From positions 1 through 64,000 of the forward strand of contig JBOEFW010000015.1 of NCBI GenBank assembly GCA_050633105.1: a DNA stretch of 64,000 nt, written 5' to 3'. Position 1 is the stretch's first letter, and each line of letters begins with the position of its first letter. Source of the stretch: Aureispira sp050633105 (lineage in GTDB: Bacteria > Bacteroidota > Bacteroidia > Chitinophagales > Saprospiraceae). Positions 26,507-36,007 of this stretch are shown here, piece by piece. Position numbers and translations under genes: made by a program. The notes beneath the pieces are model-generated. The model was not told the DNA's origin, searched no databases, and saw only the letters and a list, made by a program, of their open reading frames with translations.

Positions 26507-27052
26507 AATAGATAAGTTATTATGAGAAAAGAAATAAGGTTTTAGGTATAAAATAACTAGATCAGGAAGAGTTAAGCTTATACTATAACTTATAGTCATT
26601 GATTGCATCTATTTCTTAGACAAAACGATGAACAATGTGTTCTATCTTTAGATTGACCATCAATAAGTTCTTCTTGAGCGTTAATAAAGGTCAAGAGTTC
26701 TAAGACTCAATAATAATTAAATAACTACAAAAAAACGTGTTTTTACTCGAAAAAGATGTTGGAATAAGTGTTAATTCTTAGCTAGAAAAGCAAAAAACTC
26801 TACTATACTTTAATTACTTAATTTATCTTTGAAAGTACTCATAATCAATTGTTATTCAAGTGTTTCGAGCTTCGTATGTTGATAATGATTTATGAGTTTA
26901 GATAGGATTGGAATTTTGAATTTTATAAGAGAGTATCTTTTTATGCTCCAAATAAGCTATGAATTCCCAAGAAAAAAAATCCATATATTCTTCCAATTTT
27001 TATATTGCTTGTTGATTGATTGTTAGGGCATAGAGTTCTTTTTAGGGCCCCA
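26507..27052. other. Gene-free intergenic region
   Basis: About 545 AT-rich bases between the TonB receptor's 5' end and the end of the helicase gene. No coding region, tRNA or strong hairpin is seen. It should contain the receptor promoter. Confidence 0.5.
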
Positions 27053-30000
27053 TTAAGCAGGGTCATCTAAGCTTTCTATTTCAGGATTAGAGAAACTTTC
27101 GGGTAAACTATTGCGTTGCGCAAAATTACACCATTTACAAGACCGTTCTCCACATCCCTCTGCAAACTGATGGGCGATAATTTTCTCATAAGCGAATTTA
27201 ACCATTCCTTTAACGACTGCAACCTCTTCTTGTCCAAATTGTAAAGAACGGCTAGGAAAAACTCCTTCTTCTGTTGGTGTGAGGTAATCAATGGTGGCCG
27301 CTTGCACTACATAAGGAGTTATATTGGCTTGCTCTACTAATATTTTATAGAACAAGAGTTGTCGCCAATAGTTGCCCCCATAGACTTGGCTGTTGCTAAT
27401 TCCTTGTAGACGATTCTCTTTCAGTTTTCCTGTTTTGTAATCTACTAAATGCAGGGCTTGACTACCATCTGTTGCTTGAAAAACTAATTTGTCAATGGTT
27501 CCTGTGATAGGAACCCCTTCAATTTCTACATTTCGGAAGGGTTTTTCGGTCCAAACCGTAGATTGTCGCAATTGCTGTGTCCAACTGTGTTGACGGGCTT
27601 TATAATAGAGAGGTAAATGACGATTCCCTAATTCAAGTCGCTCCTCATAAACTTTCTTTGTCAGAAAATAACGCTGTTTGGACAACTCAAAACGGAATAA
27701 ATCTAAAAAATCCTTCACAGGAGGCAACACAACAGGATCAGTTTTCATAGCCGCTATAAATAAACGGTGCAGTGCATTGTGAATGGCCGTTCCATAAGCA
27801 GCTTCTGGGCTAGAGAGCGTAGGAATGCGCAATACATATTCATAATAAAAGCTGAGGGGACACTGCAGGTAACTATTTAAAGCAGAGATGCTTAACCTGA
27901 AATCTTCTAATAAATAATTTAAGGTAGGAGTGTCCAATAAAGCTACTTGTGGCTTTTCAGGTGTTTCTGTTAATAATAACAATTGCCACTGTGCCGCCTC
28001 TTGGGCTTGCCGTTCTTCCAATTCTAAGCCTAATCCTTGGCGTTGTAACAACTCATCAACAAAGGCTGCTCTTGCTTGTGATTTTTGCTTGTTATTGTAT
28101 TGATAATAAGAAATTTGAAGGCTTTTTTTAGCACGGGTCATTGCTACATAAAATAGCCGTCGAGCGGCTTCTTGAGCATCTGTTTCATTAGAAAGTAGCA
28201 AGGTATCAGGAAAGGTGAAATGGCGTCCACCTTTAGGGCTTGGTTCCCAAAAATCCTTGACGGCATTAATCATAAAAACGTATTCAAACTCTAAGCCTTT
28301 GGCAGAATGTGCTGTGATTAAATTGACGCCTTCTGTCGCTTGTTGTACTTGAAAAACACCCATACCTAGATTGTTATCTTGCATATGCTCTAAGAGCAAT
28401 AACAAACCACCCAAATCTAAACGATGATTTTTAGCGCTTTCTCGCTTGGTAAATTCAAATAAAGTACCGACGACTTGTGTCAACCATAACTTACGTTCAT
28501 GCTGTGCCACATAAGTAATAAGACCACTCTTATTGATAATACGCTCTAACAAACGAGGCAAACTGAGGTGTTTGTATTGATGAATGCTTTCATCTAGAAA
28601 CTGCACAAAAGCAGTCACTTGTTCAGGGGCTTCTAAACCTAAACGCTCTAACAAAGGACGATCCCGCAAGGTCGCTCTCCATTGAGGGATTTTGTCATAG
28701 GCCCTTTTGATATAGGCAGCTTTGGTTTGGCGCGCCATATAAGCGGTTAATAGGGCTGCATCTCGGGCAGGAATTCCAATGAAATCATAATATAAGAATT
28801 CAAAAAAGACCTCTTCGCTGCTGTAAGGTTTTTGATACTCTTGAACAATATACGCCAAGAGTTTTCGTAAGTTGTAGAGCAATGGCAGCTCTAAGATATT
28901 GATCTTGCGTTTAGATTGATAGGGAATGTCCCGCTTTTCAAATAAATCAATTAAGGTCTCTGCTTGTTTGTGTTTGGCATATAGAATGGCCATTTCTGAG
29001 AGCGGAACGCCTTCTTGGTGTAACGCTTCTATTTGTTGCACCAAAGCAATTTCCTCTTGAAGTTGGTTGGGATAAGCAACCACTTGAACAGGCACTTCTA
29101 AATTAGCATAGGTTGCATTGGCACCAATAAGTTGTTTGTCCAGTCCTAAGGCTTCCAACTGGTTGATAATTCTTAGTTCATTGTGTTCAATGGCGTATCG
29201 TGCCGCTTCTAAAATATGTTGAGAAGAACGATAATTATCTTTGAGGACAACTAAAAGCACGGTATCTGTATAGCGCTCATAGAAGTCGGTCATATTTTTC
29301 ATCCTCGCGCCTTGGAATTCATAAATCGACTGATCGTCATCCCCTACAATAAACAAATTGGGACGCTCCTCCCAATACGATACTAAGTGTTCTACCACCG
29401 CACTTTGAGAACCATTGGTATCCTGAAATTCATCAATGAGCACATACAAATATTGCTCTTGGTAAATTCTTAATAAAAACTCTTCTTCGTCTTCAAACGC
29501 CTCTAAGACCCAAAGAATCATATCTTCATAATCGTAACGCTGGCGTAACTCTAAACTATCCTGATAATCAGCAAACAGGCGAATTCCTGCTTTGAGCTGG
29601 CCCATTTTTTTAACCATTTGCTGGTAACGCGCTTCCTTCAATTCTCCTTTTTTGAATTGTCCTGCATTGCGCTTGTAGCGATATTCTGGACGATCAGGGA
29701 GCAATTCAAGGTAAGCCTCAATGTGTGCTTCTAAATATTCTATGGTCCAACGTTCTGCTTTCATCGTTTGAAACAAACTCGCTAGGTGTCGCTCATAATA
29801 ATAAGGATCGGTCTTGCCCAAACGTAAGGGATGTTCCATGTCCAAGGTATCCATCAATTCCCGAATGACTTCAATGCGTTCTAAATCAGAAAGTGGCTCT
29901 AAGTCATGGCGACCAAAGACCTCCAAATTTTCTTGGATGATTTTATTACAAAAAGAATGAAAGGTATAAAGATGAACACGATGAGCCTCTGGGCCAATAA

Positions 30001-30250
30001 AAGATAAGAGGCGTTGACGCATAGCGTTGACGGCAGCATCTGTAAAGGTCAAACACAAAATGTTATGTGCTTGAGCATCAGTGTGCAATAAAATTTGACC
30101 AATCCGTGCAGTTAGAATGTGGGTTTTGCCTGTTCCTGGGCCAGCAATAGCCATAACAGGGCCTTCCGTCTGCTCCACGGCTTGACGTTGGGCAGCGTTG
30201 AGGCCAGTTATAATCTGCTCAAATTGCTCATGATAGGCGGCTCGTTCCAT
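27053..30250 (-). CDS. UvrD/AddA-type helicase fused to a PD-(D/E)XK nuclease
   Basis: A 1065-aa superfamily 1A helicase-nuclease. Walker A is GPGTGKT (37-43). The later helicase motifs are visible (LIDEFQDTNGSQ for motif II, GDDDQSIYEFQGA for motif III, VTAMTRAKKSLQIS-type motif VI as YVAMTRAKKSLQI). The C-terminal nuclease (about 785-1065) has Asp920 (TGTIDKL) and DYKTGK with Asp937/Lys939. Cys797, Cys1033, Cys1038 and Cys1041 form a likely iron-sulphur set, as in AddB and AdnB. It probably processes DNA ends in recombinational repair. No partner subunit gene is adjacent, so it may act alone or with a partner elsewhere. Confidence 0.9.
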   Translation of the reverse strand: MERAAYHEQFEQIITGLNAAQRQAVEQTEGPVMAIAGPGTGKTHILTARIGQILLHTDAQAHNILCLTFTDAAVNAMRQRLLSFIGPEAHRVHLYTFHSFCNKIIQENLEVFGRHDLEPLSDLERIEVIRELMDTLDMEHPLRLGKTDPYYYERHLASLFQTMKAERWTIEYLEAHIEAYLELLPDRPEYRYKRNAGQFKKGELKEARYQQMVKKMGQLKAGIRLFADYQDSLELRQRYDYEDMILWVLEAFEDEEEFLLRIYQEQYLYVLIDEFQDTNGSQSAVVEHLVSYWEERPNLFIVGDDDQSIYEFQGARMKNMTDFYERYTDTVLLVVLKDNYRSSQHILEAARYAIEHNELRIINQLEALGLDKQLIGANATYANLEVPVQVVAYPNQLQEEIALVQQIEALHQEGVPLSEMAILYAKHKQAETLIDLFEKRDIPYQSKRKINILELPLLYNLRKLLAYIVQEYQKPYSSEEVFFEFLYYDFIGIPARDAALLTAYMARQTKAAYIKRAYDKIPQWRATLRDRPLLERLGLEAPEQVTAFVQFLDESIHQYKHLSLPRLLERIINKSGLITYVAQHERKLWLTQVVGTLFEFTKRESAKNHRLDLGGLLLLLEHMQDNNLGMGVFQVQQATEGVNLITAHSAKGLEFEYVFMINAVKDFWEPSPKGGRHFTFPDTLLLSNETDAQEAARRLFYVAMTRAKKSLQISYYQYNNKQKSQARAAFVDELLQRQGLGLELEERQAQEAAQWQLLLLTETPEKPQVALLDTPTLNYLLEDFRLSISALNSYLQCPLSFYYEYVLRIPTLSSPEAAYGTAIHNALHRLFIAAMKTDPVVLPPVKDFLDLFRFELSKQRYFLTKKVYEERLELGNRHLPLYYKARQHSWTQQLRQSTVWTEKPFRNVEIEGVPITGTIDKLVFQATDGSQALHLVDYKTGKLKENRLQGISNSQVYGGNYWRQLLFYKILVEQANITPYVVQAATIDYLTPTEEGVFPSRSLQFGQEEVAVVKGMVKFAYEKIIAHQFAEGCGERSCKWCNFAQRNSLPESFSNPEIESLDDPA

Positions 30251-30409
30251 AGGGTTGTGTGCTTATTAGCGCTAAAGTCAATAACTTTTTTAACGAAAAA
30301 AGCTTAAAAAAGTTACCTACAAAACTAGTGCATTAAATCTAAAAAAGCGGCTAACTAGAGAATTTTCCAGTTAGTCACTTTTATTGATATGCTTGAAGGC
30401 TCTATTTTT

Positions 30410-31036
30410 TTATAACGTCCAGCGCAAGCCTGCATTTAATTGTATCCCCCAAGAGCGTTCGTGAACAACCGCATCTTTAGGCGCGTATTTAAAACCATCT
30501 ATTTTGCCTAACAGGTTGATTTGAAGGGCTAAACGATCCGTTAGTGCCCAACCAGCTCCTGCCTTAATACCTAATTGTATATTTAGAGGACGATGAGGTT
30601 CTGACACATGAAATACTTCTTGATTTGTATCATAAAATGTCCGTAGATTTCTAACGACTAGATGAGGCATAAATAGCAGATCACCAGTGAGGTACATTTT
30701 ACCAATAAGAGGACTGCGATAACCTACTTCTAGGGGTAATAATAAGTTGGTTGTTTCTACTTCTTCATTAGAGGACCGCTTTTCTTCTAGCCCTAGCCCG
30801 AGTCCTATATGTAGCTGTTTCAGTAGGATTAAATCATATTTTAGAGTGGCCATTAACCCCGGTGAAAATTCGCTTGATAAGTCGGGAGCTTGAACAAAGC
30901 GTGCATCTGGAGCCACAGAATAGTTAATTTTATTCAAGCTAACTCCTGCTTCAAATCCAATCTGATGTTGAATCTGTGCTTTCCCTACTGTAATAAACAA
31001 AAAAAAGAAGAGAACGACTGCTGTTATTGGTTGCAT
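30410..31036 (-). CDS. Outer-membrane beta-barrel protein (OmpW/PorT-like)
   Basis: A 208-aa exported protein. The signal peptide is about residues 1-20 (ending GKAQ before IQHQIGFEAGV). The mature part consists of alternating amphipathic strands ending in GIQLNAGLRWTL. It opens with the FEAGVSLN block common in PorT-type barrels. It is the size of an 8-strand barrel, and its function is unknown. It is divergent from the flippase gene and separated from the helicase by 159 bases. Confidence 0.75.
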   Translation of the reverse strand: MQPITAVVLFFFLFITVGKAQIQHQIGFEAGVSLNKINYSVAPDARFVQAPDLSSEFSPGLMATLKYDLILLKQLHIGLGLGLEEKRSSNEEVETTNLLLPLEVGYRSPLIGKMYLTGDLLFMPHLVVRNLRTFYDTNQEVFHVSEPHRPLNIQLGIKAGAGWALTDRLALQINLLGKIDGFKYAPKDAVVHERSWGIQLNAGLRWTL

Positions 31037-31367
31037 AAGGATAGGTAGTTTATTAAGAAAGGGCTTCCTATAGTTAAACGAAGGAGATCAAGTGATTGTT
31101 GGTTGTAATCAATTTTTTTATAGAAAAGGCAGCTTCTGTAAAAGTGATGGAGCACTTTCTTTGACACCTGTTTCTAATTTGTACCAACCTATTTTAAGCT
31201 GAGACCGTCTTGGGTGTAGTATTAGTTTTCTAAGTTGGAGAGTTGTAAAGGGCAGCTTGTTTTGGAAGACCTTAACAACGTCCTTTTCCCAAAACAATAA
31301 AATTATACCTACCTTTCGAATAAAGACAGCTACTTGTTTTAATTCTCTGATTTTTGCGACTGATATT
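31037..31367. other. Divergent intergenic region
   Basis: About 330 bases between the barrel gene and the flippase. A coding frame runs through 31257-31367 upstream of the flippase ATG but has no hydrophobic or coding signature. No promoter element could be called. Confidence 0.4.
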
Positions 31368-32897
31368 ATGATGTGGTTCCGTGGCTTAGTTCAACGCCTC
31401 CAACAATTTTCTTTTTTTGATACCTTCAAGCATGCTAGTACCTATTTTTCAGGGACACTATTGGTGCATTTGTTGGGCCTAGTTTCTCTACCTGTGTTTA
31501 CAGCGTATTTGACGGCAGACGAATATGGTATTGTCAATGTGTTCACGTCTTATTTATTGATGACCGCGGTTTTGATTACGCTCAATTTGCATTGGGCCGT
31601 TTCTCGGTATTATTTTGAAGAAGATAAGACAGATTTTGAAGACTTTTTAGGGAGTATTGTGCTGGGGGTTACGGTAAGTTTTATTGTATTGGGTGGCCTA
31701 ATGTGGTTTTTTGAAGCACAAATGGCGGTGCTGTTGAATTTGCCCGTACATTTGATTAAATGGTTGTTGTTGACGGCTTATTTGATAGTTATTCTAGCGA
31801 TATTCACCCAATTAATGGTTGCAACGAAGCAAAGTAAACGTCAAAGCATCGTGCAAGTCGCTTGGCAATATGGTAAGTTTTCTCTAACGGTAGCAGGTTT
31901 GATATGGCTTTCTGGACAAACATATTGGTTAGATGGGCAAGAAGAGAGCTATACCTATATGGGGAAGATTATAGGAGAATGGATCGGCACGTTTTTCATT
32001 GCTTGTTATGCCTTATCTCAGATTTATCGCCATCTCTCCTTCAAAAACCTGCAATGGGCACACATTCGTTATGCCTTATCTTTTTCTATTCCGTTGATTC
32101 CTTTTGCCTTGAGCAACTATATATTGACCTCCTTTGATCAATGGTATATTGACCAGTCTATTGGCCATGCCCAAGCAGGGCAGTATGCATTTGCCTATAA
32201 AATTGGTATGATTTATATGGGCTTGGGAGCCGCTTTAATGGATGGTGCGAATCCAAGTTATTACAAATATATGAATAACAAAGAGCACCACAGCGTTTGG
32301 CAACAGGTCGATAGTATGACCAAGTTACTGGTCTTAGGGGCTTGTTTTTTGATTTTGTTTGCCATCGATGCAGGAACTTTGTTGTCTTCTAATCCAGTAT
32401 TTCTAGAAGCGTTGCCCATTGCCCCTGTCATTGTTGGTGCTTATGTTTTTCATGGAATTAGTAATTTTGCGAATAGAGGCATTTACTTTATTAAGAAAAA
32501 TAGCTATTTGGCGGTGATTATTCTAATTAGTGGCGTGGTTAATATTTTGCTCAATGCCTATTTCATACCCTTGTATGATTACAAAGCAGCAGCGTATACA
32601 ACGTTAGCTTCTTATTTCTTGATGATGGTTTTATCTATTGTTGTAACAACCTATATTCTAAAATTGCCTCCACTACCATTAGGCCGAATCCTAAAATATA
32701 TTGTACTTTTGGGAGCTGTCGTTGCTTTAAACTATGTTTTAGGGCAGCCGAATATTGGGATGCATTTTGGGTGGATTTGTTTTAAGGGAGGCTTGTTTTT
32801 ATTGTTAGCACTACTACTTTATTATAATAAAATAGGTGTTATCTTTAATAAAGCTTTAACGGAATCGAACGATACTTTAAATGACCCACCTACTTAG
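31368..32897 (+). CDS. Polysaccharide/oligosaccharide flippase (MATE superfamily)
   Basis: A 509-aa integral membrane protein with about 14 helices. The N terminus TFKHASTYFSGTLLVHLLGLVSLPVFTAYLTADEYGIVNVF is the typical first two helices of polysaccharide-biosynthesis (Wzx-type) transporters. The later helices read NYILTSFDQWYIDQSIG, again characteristic, and LVLGACFLILFAIDAG. The ATG at 31368 (MMWFRG) is preferred over a TTG 111 bases upstream, whose extra residues look non-coding. It would move lipid-linked sugars across the inner membrane. No glycosyltransferase cluster is adjacent in this window, so its glycan is unknown. An assignment other than flippase is unlikely. Confidence 0.88.
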   Translation: MMWFRGLVQRLQQFSFFDTFKHASTYFSGTLLVHLLGLVSLPVFTAYLTADEYGIVNVFTSYLLMTAVLITLNLHWAVSRYYFEEDKTDFEDFLGSIVLGVTVSFIVLGGLMWFFEAQMAVLLNLPVHLIKWLLLTAYLIVILAIFTQLMVATKQSKRQSIVQVAWQYGKFSLTVAGLIWLSGQTYWLDGQEESYTYMGKIIGEWIGTFFIACYALSQIYRHLSFKNLQWAHIRYALSFSIPLIPFALSNYILTSFDQWYIDQSIGHAQAGQYAFAYKIGMIYMGLGAALMDGANPSYYKYMNNKEHHSVWQQVDSMTKLLVLGACFLILFAIDAGTLLSSNPVFLEALPIAPVIVGAYVFHGISNFANRGIYFIKKNSYLAVIILISGVVNILLNAYFIPLYDYKAAAYTTLASYFLMMVLSIVVTTYILKLPPLPLGRILKYIVLLGAVVALNYVLGQPNIGMHFGWICFKGGLFLLLALLLYYNKIGVIFNKALTESNDTLNDPPT

Positions 32898-32904
32898 TAC
32901 TTCG

Positions 32905-32912
32905 TATCTTTG
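32905..32912 (+). promoter_or_regulatory. Candidate -7 element for fumarylacetoacetase
   Basis: TATCTTTG is an exact TAnnTTTG match 78 bases before the start codon of the next gene. No clear -33 element was found. Confidence 0.35.
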
Positions 32913-32990
32913 CACTAGAAAACATTTATTACAACACCAATAAAATAACGGAGAATAGTGAATTGCTACTCTCCCATAAAAACACCTATT

Positions 32991-34262
32991 ATGTTACCAG
33001 TAAATGATCCAACGTTGCGCTCCTGGATTGCTGTCACTTCTGACAGTGATTTTCCTATTCAAAACATTCCTTTTGGTATTTGTCAACCAGAAGGGAAAAC
33101 TCCTAGAGTAGCAACTATTATCGGCGATTCTGTTATTGATTTAGCTACTTTGGCTCAAGAAGGCTATTTTTCTAACATCAACATTGATCATCGTGTGTTT
33201 GAACAACGCTATCTCAATGATTTTATGGCGTTGGGAAAAGAAACTACTAGAGCGGTTCGTTTGCGCATTTCTGAACTCTTTCGTGCAGAGAATACAACCT
33301 TAGCAGGGAACTCAGAAGTCTTAGCCAATACCTTGTACAGTGTTAAGGATGTAGAATTATTACTTCCAGTACAAGTCGGCGATTATACGGACTTTTACTC
33401 TAGTAGAGAACATGCTACAAATGTAGGAACGATGTTTAGAGATCCTGACAATGCTTTGTTGCCCAACTGGTTGCATTTACCTGTTGGTTATCATGGTCGC
33501 GCTTCTTCGATTGTTGTATCAGGAACTGATTTTCATCGTCCAAAAGGCCAACAAAAGCCAAAAGACGACGAACCACCTGTTTTTGGTCCTTGTAAATTGT
33601 TGGATTTTGAGTTAGAAATGGCGTTTATTGTTGGTAAAGAAACCAAGATGGGCGACTCCATTTCAACAGAGCAAGCAGAGGATTATATCTTTGGTTTAGC
33701 CTTATTCAATGACTGGTCTGCACGTGATATTCAGAAGTGGGAATACATTCCACTAGGGCCATTTTTGGCGAAGAATTTCTGTTCTACGGTTTCTCCTTGG
33801 ATTGTGACCTTGGATGCCTTGGAGCCTTTCCGTACCGAGGGGTATGAGCAAGACCCAGAAGTATTGCCTTATTTGAAATATGAAGGCAAAGATAATTATG
33901 ATATAAAACTACAGGCCGCTATTCAGCCTGAAGGTGGAAAACCACATGTAGTTTGTAACTCTAACTTCAAGCACATGTACTGGACCATGAAACAGCAATT
34001 GGCCCACCATACGGTTAATGGTTGTAATGTAAAGGTGGGAGATATGTATGGCTCTGGTACGATTTCAGGGCCAACCCCTGATAGCTACGGATCTATGTTA
34101 GAGCTCTCTTGGCGTGGAACGAAACCTGTCCAAATGCCTGATGGCAGTGAGCGTAAATTCATCAAAGATGGCGATACGGTCATTTTACGTGGATGGGGGG
34201 AAGTAAATGGCGTACGCATTGGATTTGGTGCTTGCGAAGGAAAGTTATTACCTGCCTTATAG
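32991..34262 (+). CDS. fahA: Fumarylacetoacetase
   Basis: A 423-aa enzyme hydrolysing 4-fumarylacetoacetate to fumarate and acetoacetate, the last step of tyrosine/phenylalanine catabolism. The ATG at 32991 starts the usual first domain (MLPVNDPTLRSWI); a GTG 33 bases upstream is less likely. Family motifs present: DYTDFYSSREHATNVG (metal and substrate site), GYHGRASSIVVSG, FELEMAFIVGKET, and LFNDWSARDIQKWEY. Full length matches. It is the only clear amino-acid-catabolism gene here and is monocistronic, followed by a hairpin. Confidence 0.95.
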   Translation: MLPVNDPTLRSWIAVTSDSDFPIQNIPFGICQPEGKTPRVATIIGDSVIDLATLAQEGYFSNINIDHRVFEQRYLNDFMALGKETTRAVRLRISELFRAENTTLAGNSEVLANTLYSVKDVELLLPVQVGDYTDFYSSREHATNVGTMFRDPDNALLPNWLHLPVGYHGRASSIVVSGTDFHRPKGQQKPKDDEPPVFGPCKLLDFELEMAFIVGKETKMGDSISTEQAEDYIFGLALFNDWSARDIQKWEYIPLGPFLAKNFCSTVSPWIVTLDALEPFRTEGYEQDPEVLPYLKYEGKDNYDIKLQAAIQPEGGKPHVVCNSNFKHMYWTMKQQLAHHTVNGCNVKVGDMYGSGTISGPTPDSYGSMLELSWRGTKPVQMPDGSERKFIKDGDTVILRGWGEVNGVRIGFGACEGKLLPAL

Positions 34263-34276
34263 AAAACTTATAGACG

Positions 34277-34322
34277 ACACAAGGCAGGGCTACTACGGGT
34301 GGGCACTGCCTTGTGTTCTTAA
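34277..34322 (+). terminator. Hairpin after fumarylacetoacetase
   Basis: 11-base perfect arms (ACACAAGGCAG / CTGCCTTGTGT) separated by 18 bases and followed by TCTTAATT. The T-run is short, so termination is only probable. Confidence 0.55.
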
Positions 34323-34359
34323 TTAGCATTAGAAAACCCGTATACAAACGCGCTATTCC

Positions 34360-35451
34360 TTGAAATCTCTCCTCAAATTTTTAATCTTCTTAGGGGTTGG
34401 TCTGACCTTATTGTATTTTGTTTATAGCAACCAAGCGGCAGCTTATGAACTAGGGTGTCAATGTGATACGGGAAAGCCTTGTGTCAAGACCTTGTTTGAA
34501 AAAATCATGTTTGACTTTAAAGGGACCAATCCTTTTTGGCTCTTTGTCATTTTAATGGCTTTTATGATTAGTAACCTAAGTCGAGCCCTGCGTTGGAACC
34601 AGCTCATTGAGCCTTTGGGGTATAAACCGAAGACTTTTAATACGTTTTTTGCGACAATGATTGGGTACATGATTAATTTGGCCTTGCCGCGTGCGGGAGA
34701 AATCGCCAAGCCTGCAACCGTAACCCAGTATGAGAAAATTCCCTTAGAGAAATTAGTAGGAACGATTGTCGTGGATCGCACTTTTGATGTGTTAATGCTT
34801 TTAATTGTAACAGGGATTACGTTTTTGACCCAGTTTACGTATTTGTATGATTTCTTATTTGGAGCCGCGCAGCCAGAATTAGTTTGTAACTATCCTGTAG
34901 AAAAAGAAGAAGGATTAGCGATTCCGTGGTTGTTGCTCTTTCAAATTGGAATAGGCTTTGGAGTACTGCTTGTTGTTCTTATTGCAGTACGTTGGAAAAG
35001 TATTAGAGAAACCGCTATTGCTCAAAAGATATTAACCCTACTCAAAAGCTTTGGAGCGGGTTTACAAACGGTCTTTAAATTAAAAAGTCCCTTCTTGTTT
35101 TTGGTACATACCCTCACGATTTGGTTGATGTATTACCTCATGTTGTACCTCTGCTTTTTTGCGTACGGGCCAACAGAGAACTTATCTCCAATGGCTGCTT
35201 TATTGGCCTTTACCTTTGGTACCTTTGGAATGGTTATCCCTTCTCCAGGAGGAATGGGCACCTATCAAATTGCTGTAACTGCTGCTTTAGTTATTTATGG
35301 TGTGGCAGAGGCCGATGCGTTTGCTTTCTCTAATATCATGTTTTTTACGATCACTTTGTTTGGCAATCTTTCCTTTGGATTGTTGGCTTACTTGGTCTTG
35401 CCGATTTATAATAGAGGTTATGAACCCACACTTCCAGAAGATCACCAATAA
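34360..35451 (+). CDS. Lysylphosphatidylglycerol synthase TM-region (UPF0104-type) membrane protein
   Basis: A 363-aa membrane protein with about seven helices, matching the flippase-like transmembrane domain of lysylphosphatidylglycerol synthases. A conserved sequence pair appears: GYMINLALPRAGEIAKPATV at about 103-122 and LVGTIVVDRTFDVLML at about 131-146. The soluble aminoacyl-transfer domain of MprF is absent, so it is a stand-alone transmembrane member, often implicated in lipid flipping. The start is TTG at 34360 (MKSLLKFLIFLG). It overlaps rfaE2 by 32 bases, a pairing that recurs in Bacteroidota and suggests a role in LPS inner-core or lipid biology. Confidence 0.85.
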   Translation: MKSLLKFLIFLGVGLTLLYFVYSNQAAAYELGCQCDTGKPCVKTLFEKIMFDFKGTNPFWLFVILMAFMISNLSRALRWNQLIEPLGYKPKTFNTFFATMIGYMINLALPRAGEIAKPATVTQYEKIPLEKLVGTIVVDRTFDVLMLLIVTGITFLTQFTYLYDFLFGAAQPELVCNYPVEKEEGLAIPWLLLFQIGIGFGVLLVVLIAVRWKSIRETAIAQKILTLLKSFGAGLQTVFKLKSPFLFLVHTLTIWLMYYLMLYLCFFAYGPTENLSPMAALLAFTFGTFGMVIPSPGGMGTYQIAVTAALVIYGVAEADAFAFSNIMFFTITLFGNLSFGLLAYLVLPIYNRGYEPTLPEDHQ

Positions 35452-35920
35452 AATACAATCTTGGGAGGAAGCCCAAGAGACGCTTAAACAATGGAAAACA
35501 GCAGGCGAAACTGCTGTTTTTACCAATGGATGCTTTGATCTAATGCATTATGGGCATTTGCATTATCTCGCCGAAGCGGCGGCTTTGGGGCAACGCCTAG
35601 TAATAGGCGTTAATAGTCAGGCTTCTGTACAACGGTTAAAGGGAGCACACCGTCCTATCAAAGACGATAAGAGTCGACTTCACCTTCTCGCAGGTCTAGA
35701 AATGATTGATTTAGTAGTCACTTTTGAGGAAGATACGCCGTTGGAATTAATTACCCACATCCAACCTGACATCTTGGTCAAAGGAGGGGATTGGGCGGTT
35801 AGCGATATTGTTGGCAGTACTGTTGTATTGGCGAATGGAGGTGCCGTTTATAGTTTGGAGTTTATTCCAGGTTATTCCACCACCAAGTTGGAGCAGAAGA
35901 TTTTGCAGAGGCGCCAATAA
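35420..35920 (+). CDS. rfaE2: D-glycero-beta-D-manno-heptose 1-phosphate adenylyltransferase
   Basis: A 166-aa cytosolic nucleotidyltransferase activating heptose 1-phosphate with ATP to ADP-heptose for LPS core. The N-terminal nucleotide-binding block AVFTNGCFDLMHYGHLHYL contains the HxGH motif (HYGH), and the C-terminal SLEFIPGYSTTKLEQKI fits the ISTT-type motif. The start is taken at the internal ATG at 35420 (MNPHFQK), because the longer frame is only an overlap with the preceding gene. It lacks the kinase half of HldE, as usual for Bacteroidota RfaE2. It shares an operon with the LPG-synthase-TM protein. Confidence 0.9.
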   Translation: MNPHFQKITNKIQSWEEAQETLKQWKTAGETAVFTNGCFDLMHYGHLHYLAEAAALGQRLVIGVNSQASVQRLKGAHRPIKDDKSRLHLLAGLEMIDLVVTFEEDTPLELITHIQPDILVKGGDWAVSDIVGSTVVLANGGAVYSLEFIPGYSTTKLEQKILQRRQ

Positions 35921-36007
35921 GTATTTTTTAATCTGATTCTTAAGGCAAAATAATTTCTATCACAGAGGTTCCTGCAAGCTCTTTTAAATCCCTTGTCCCC
36001 TTTCCCA

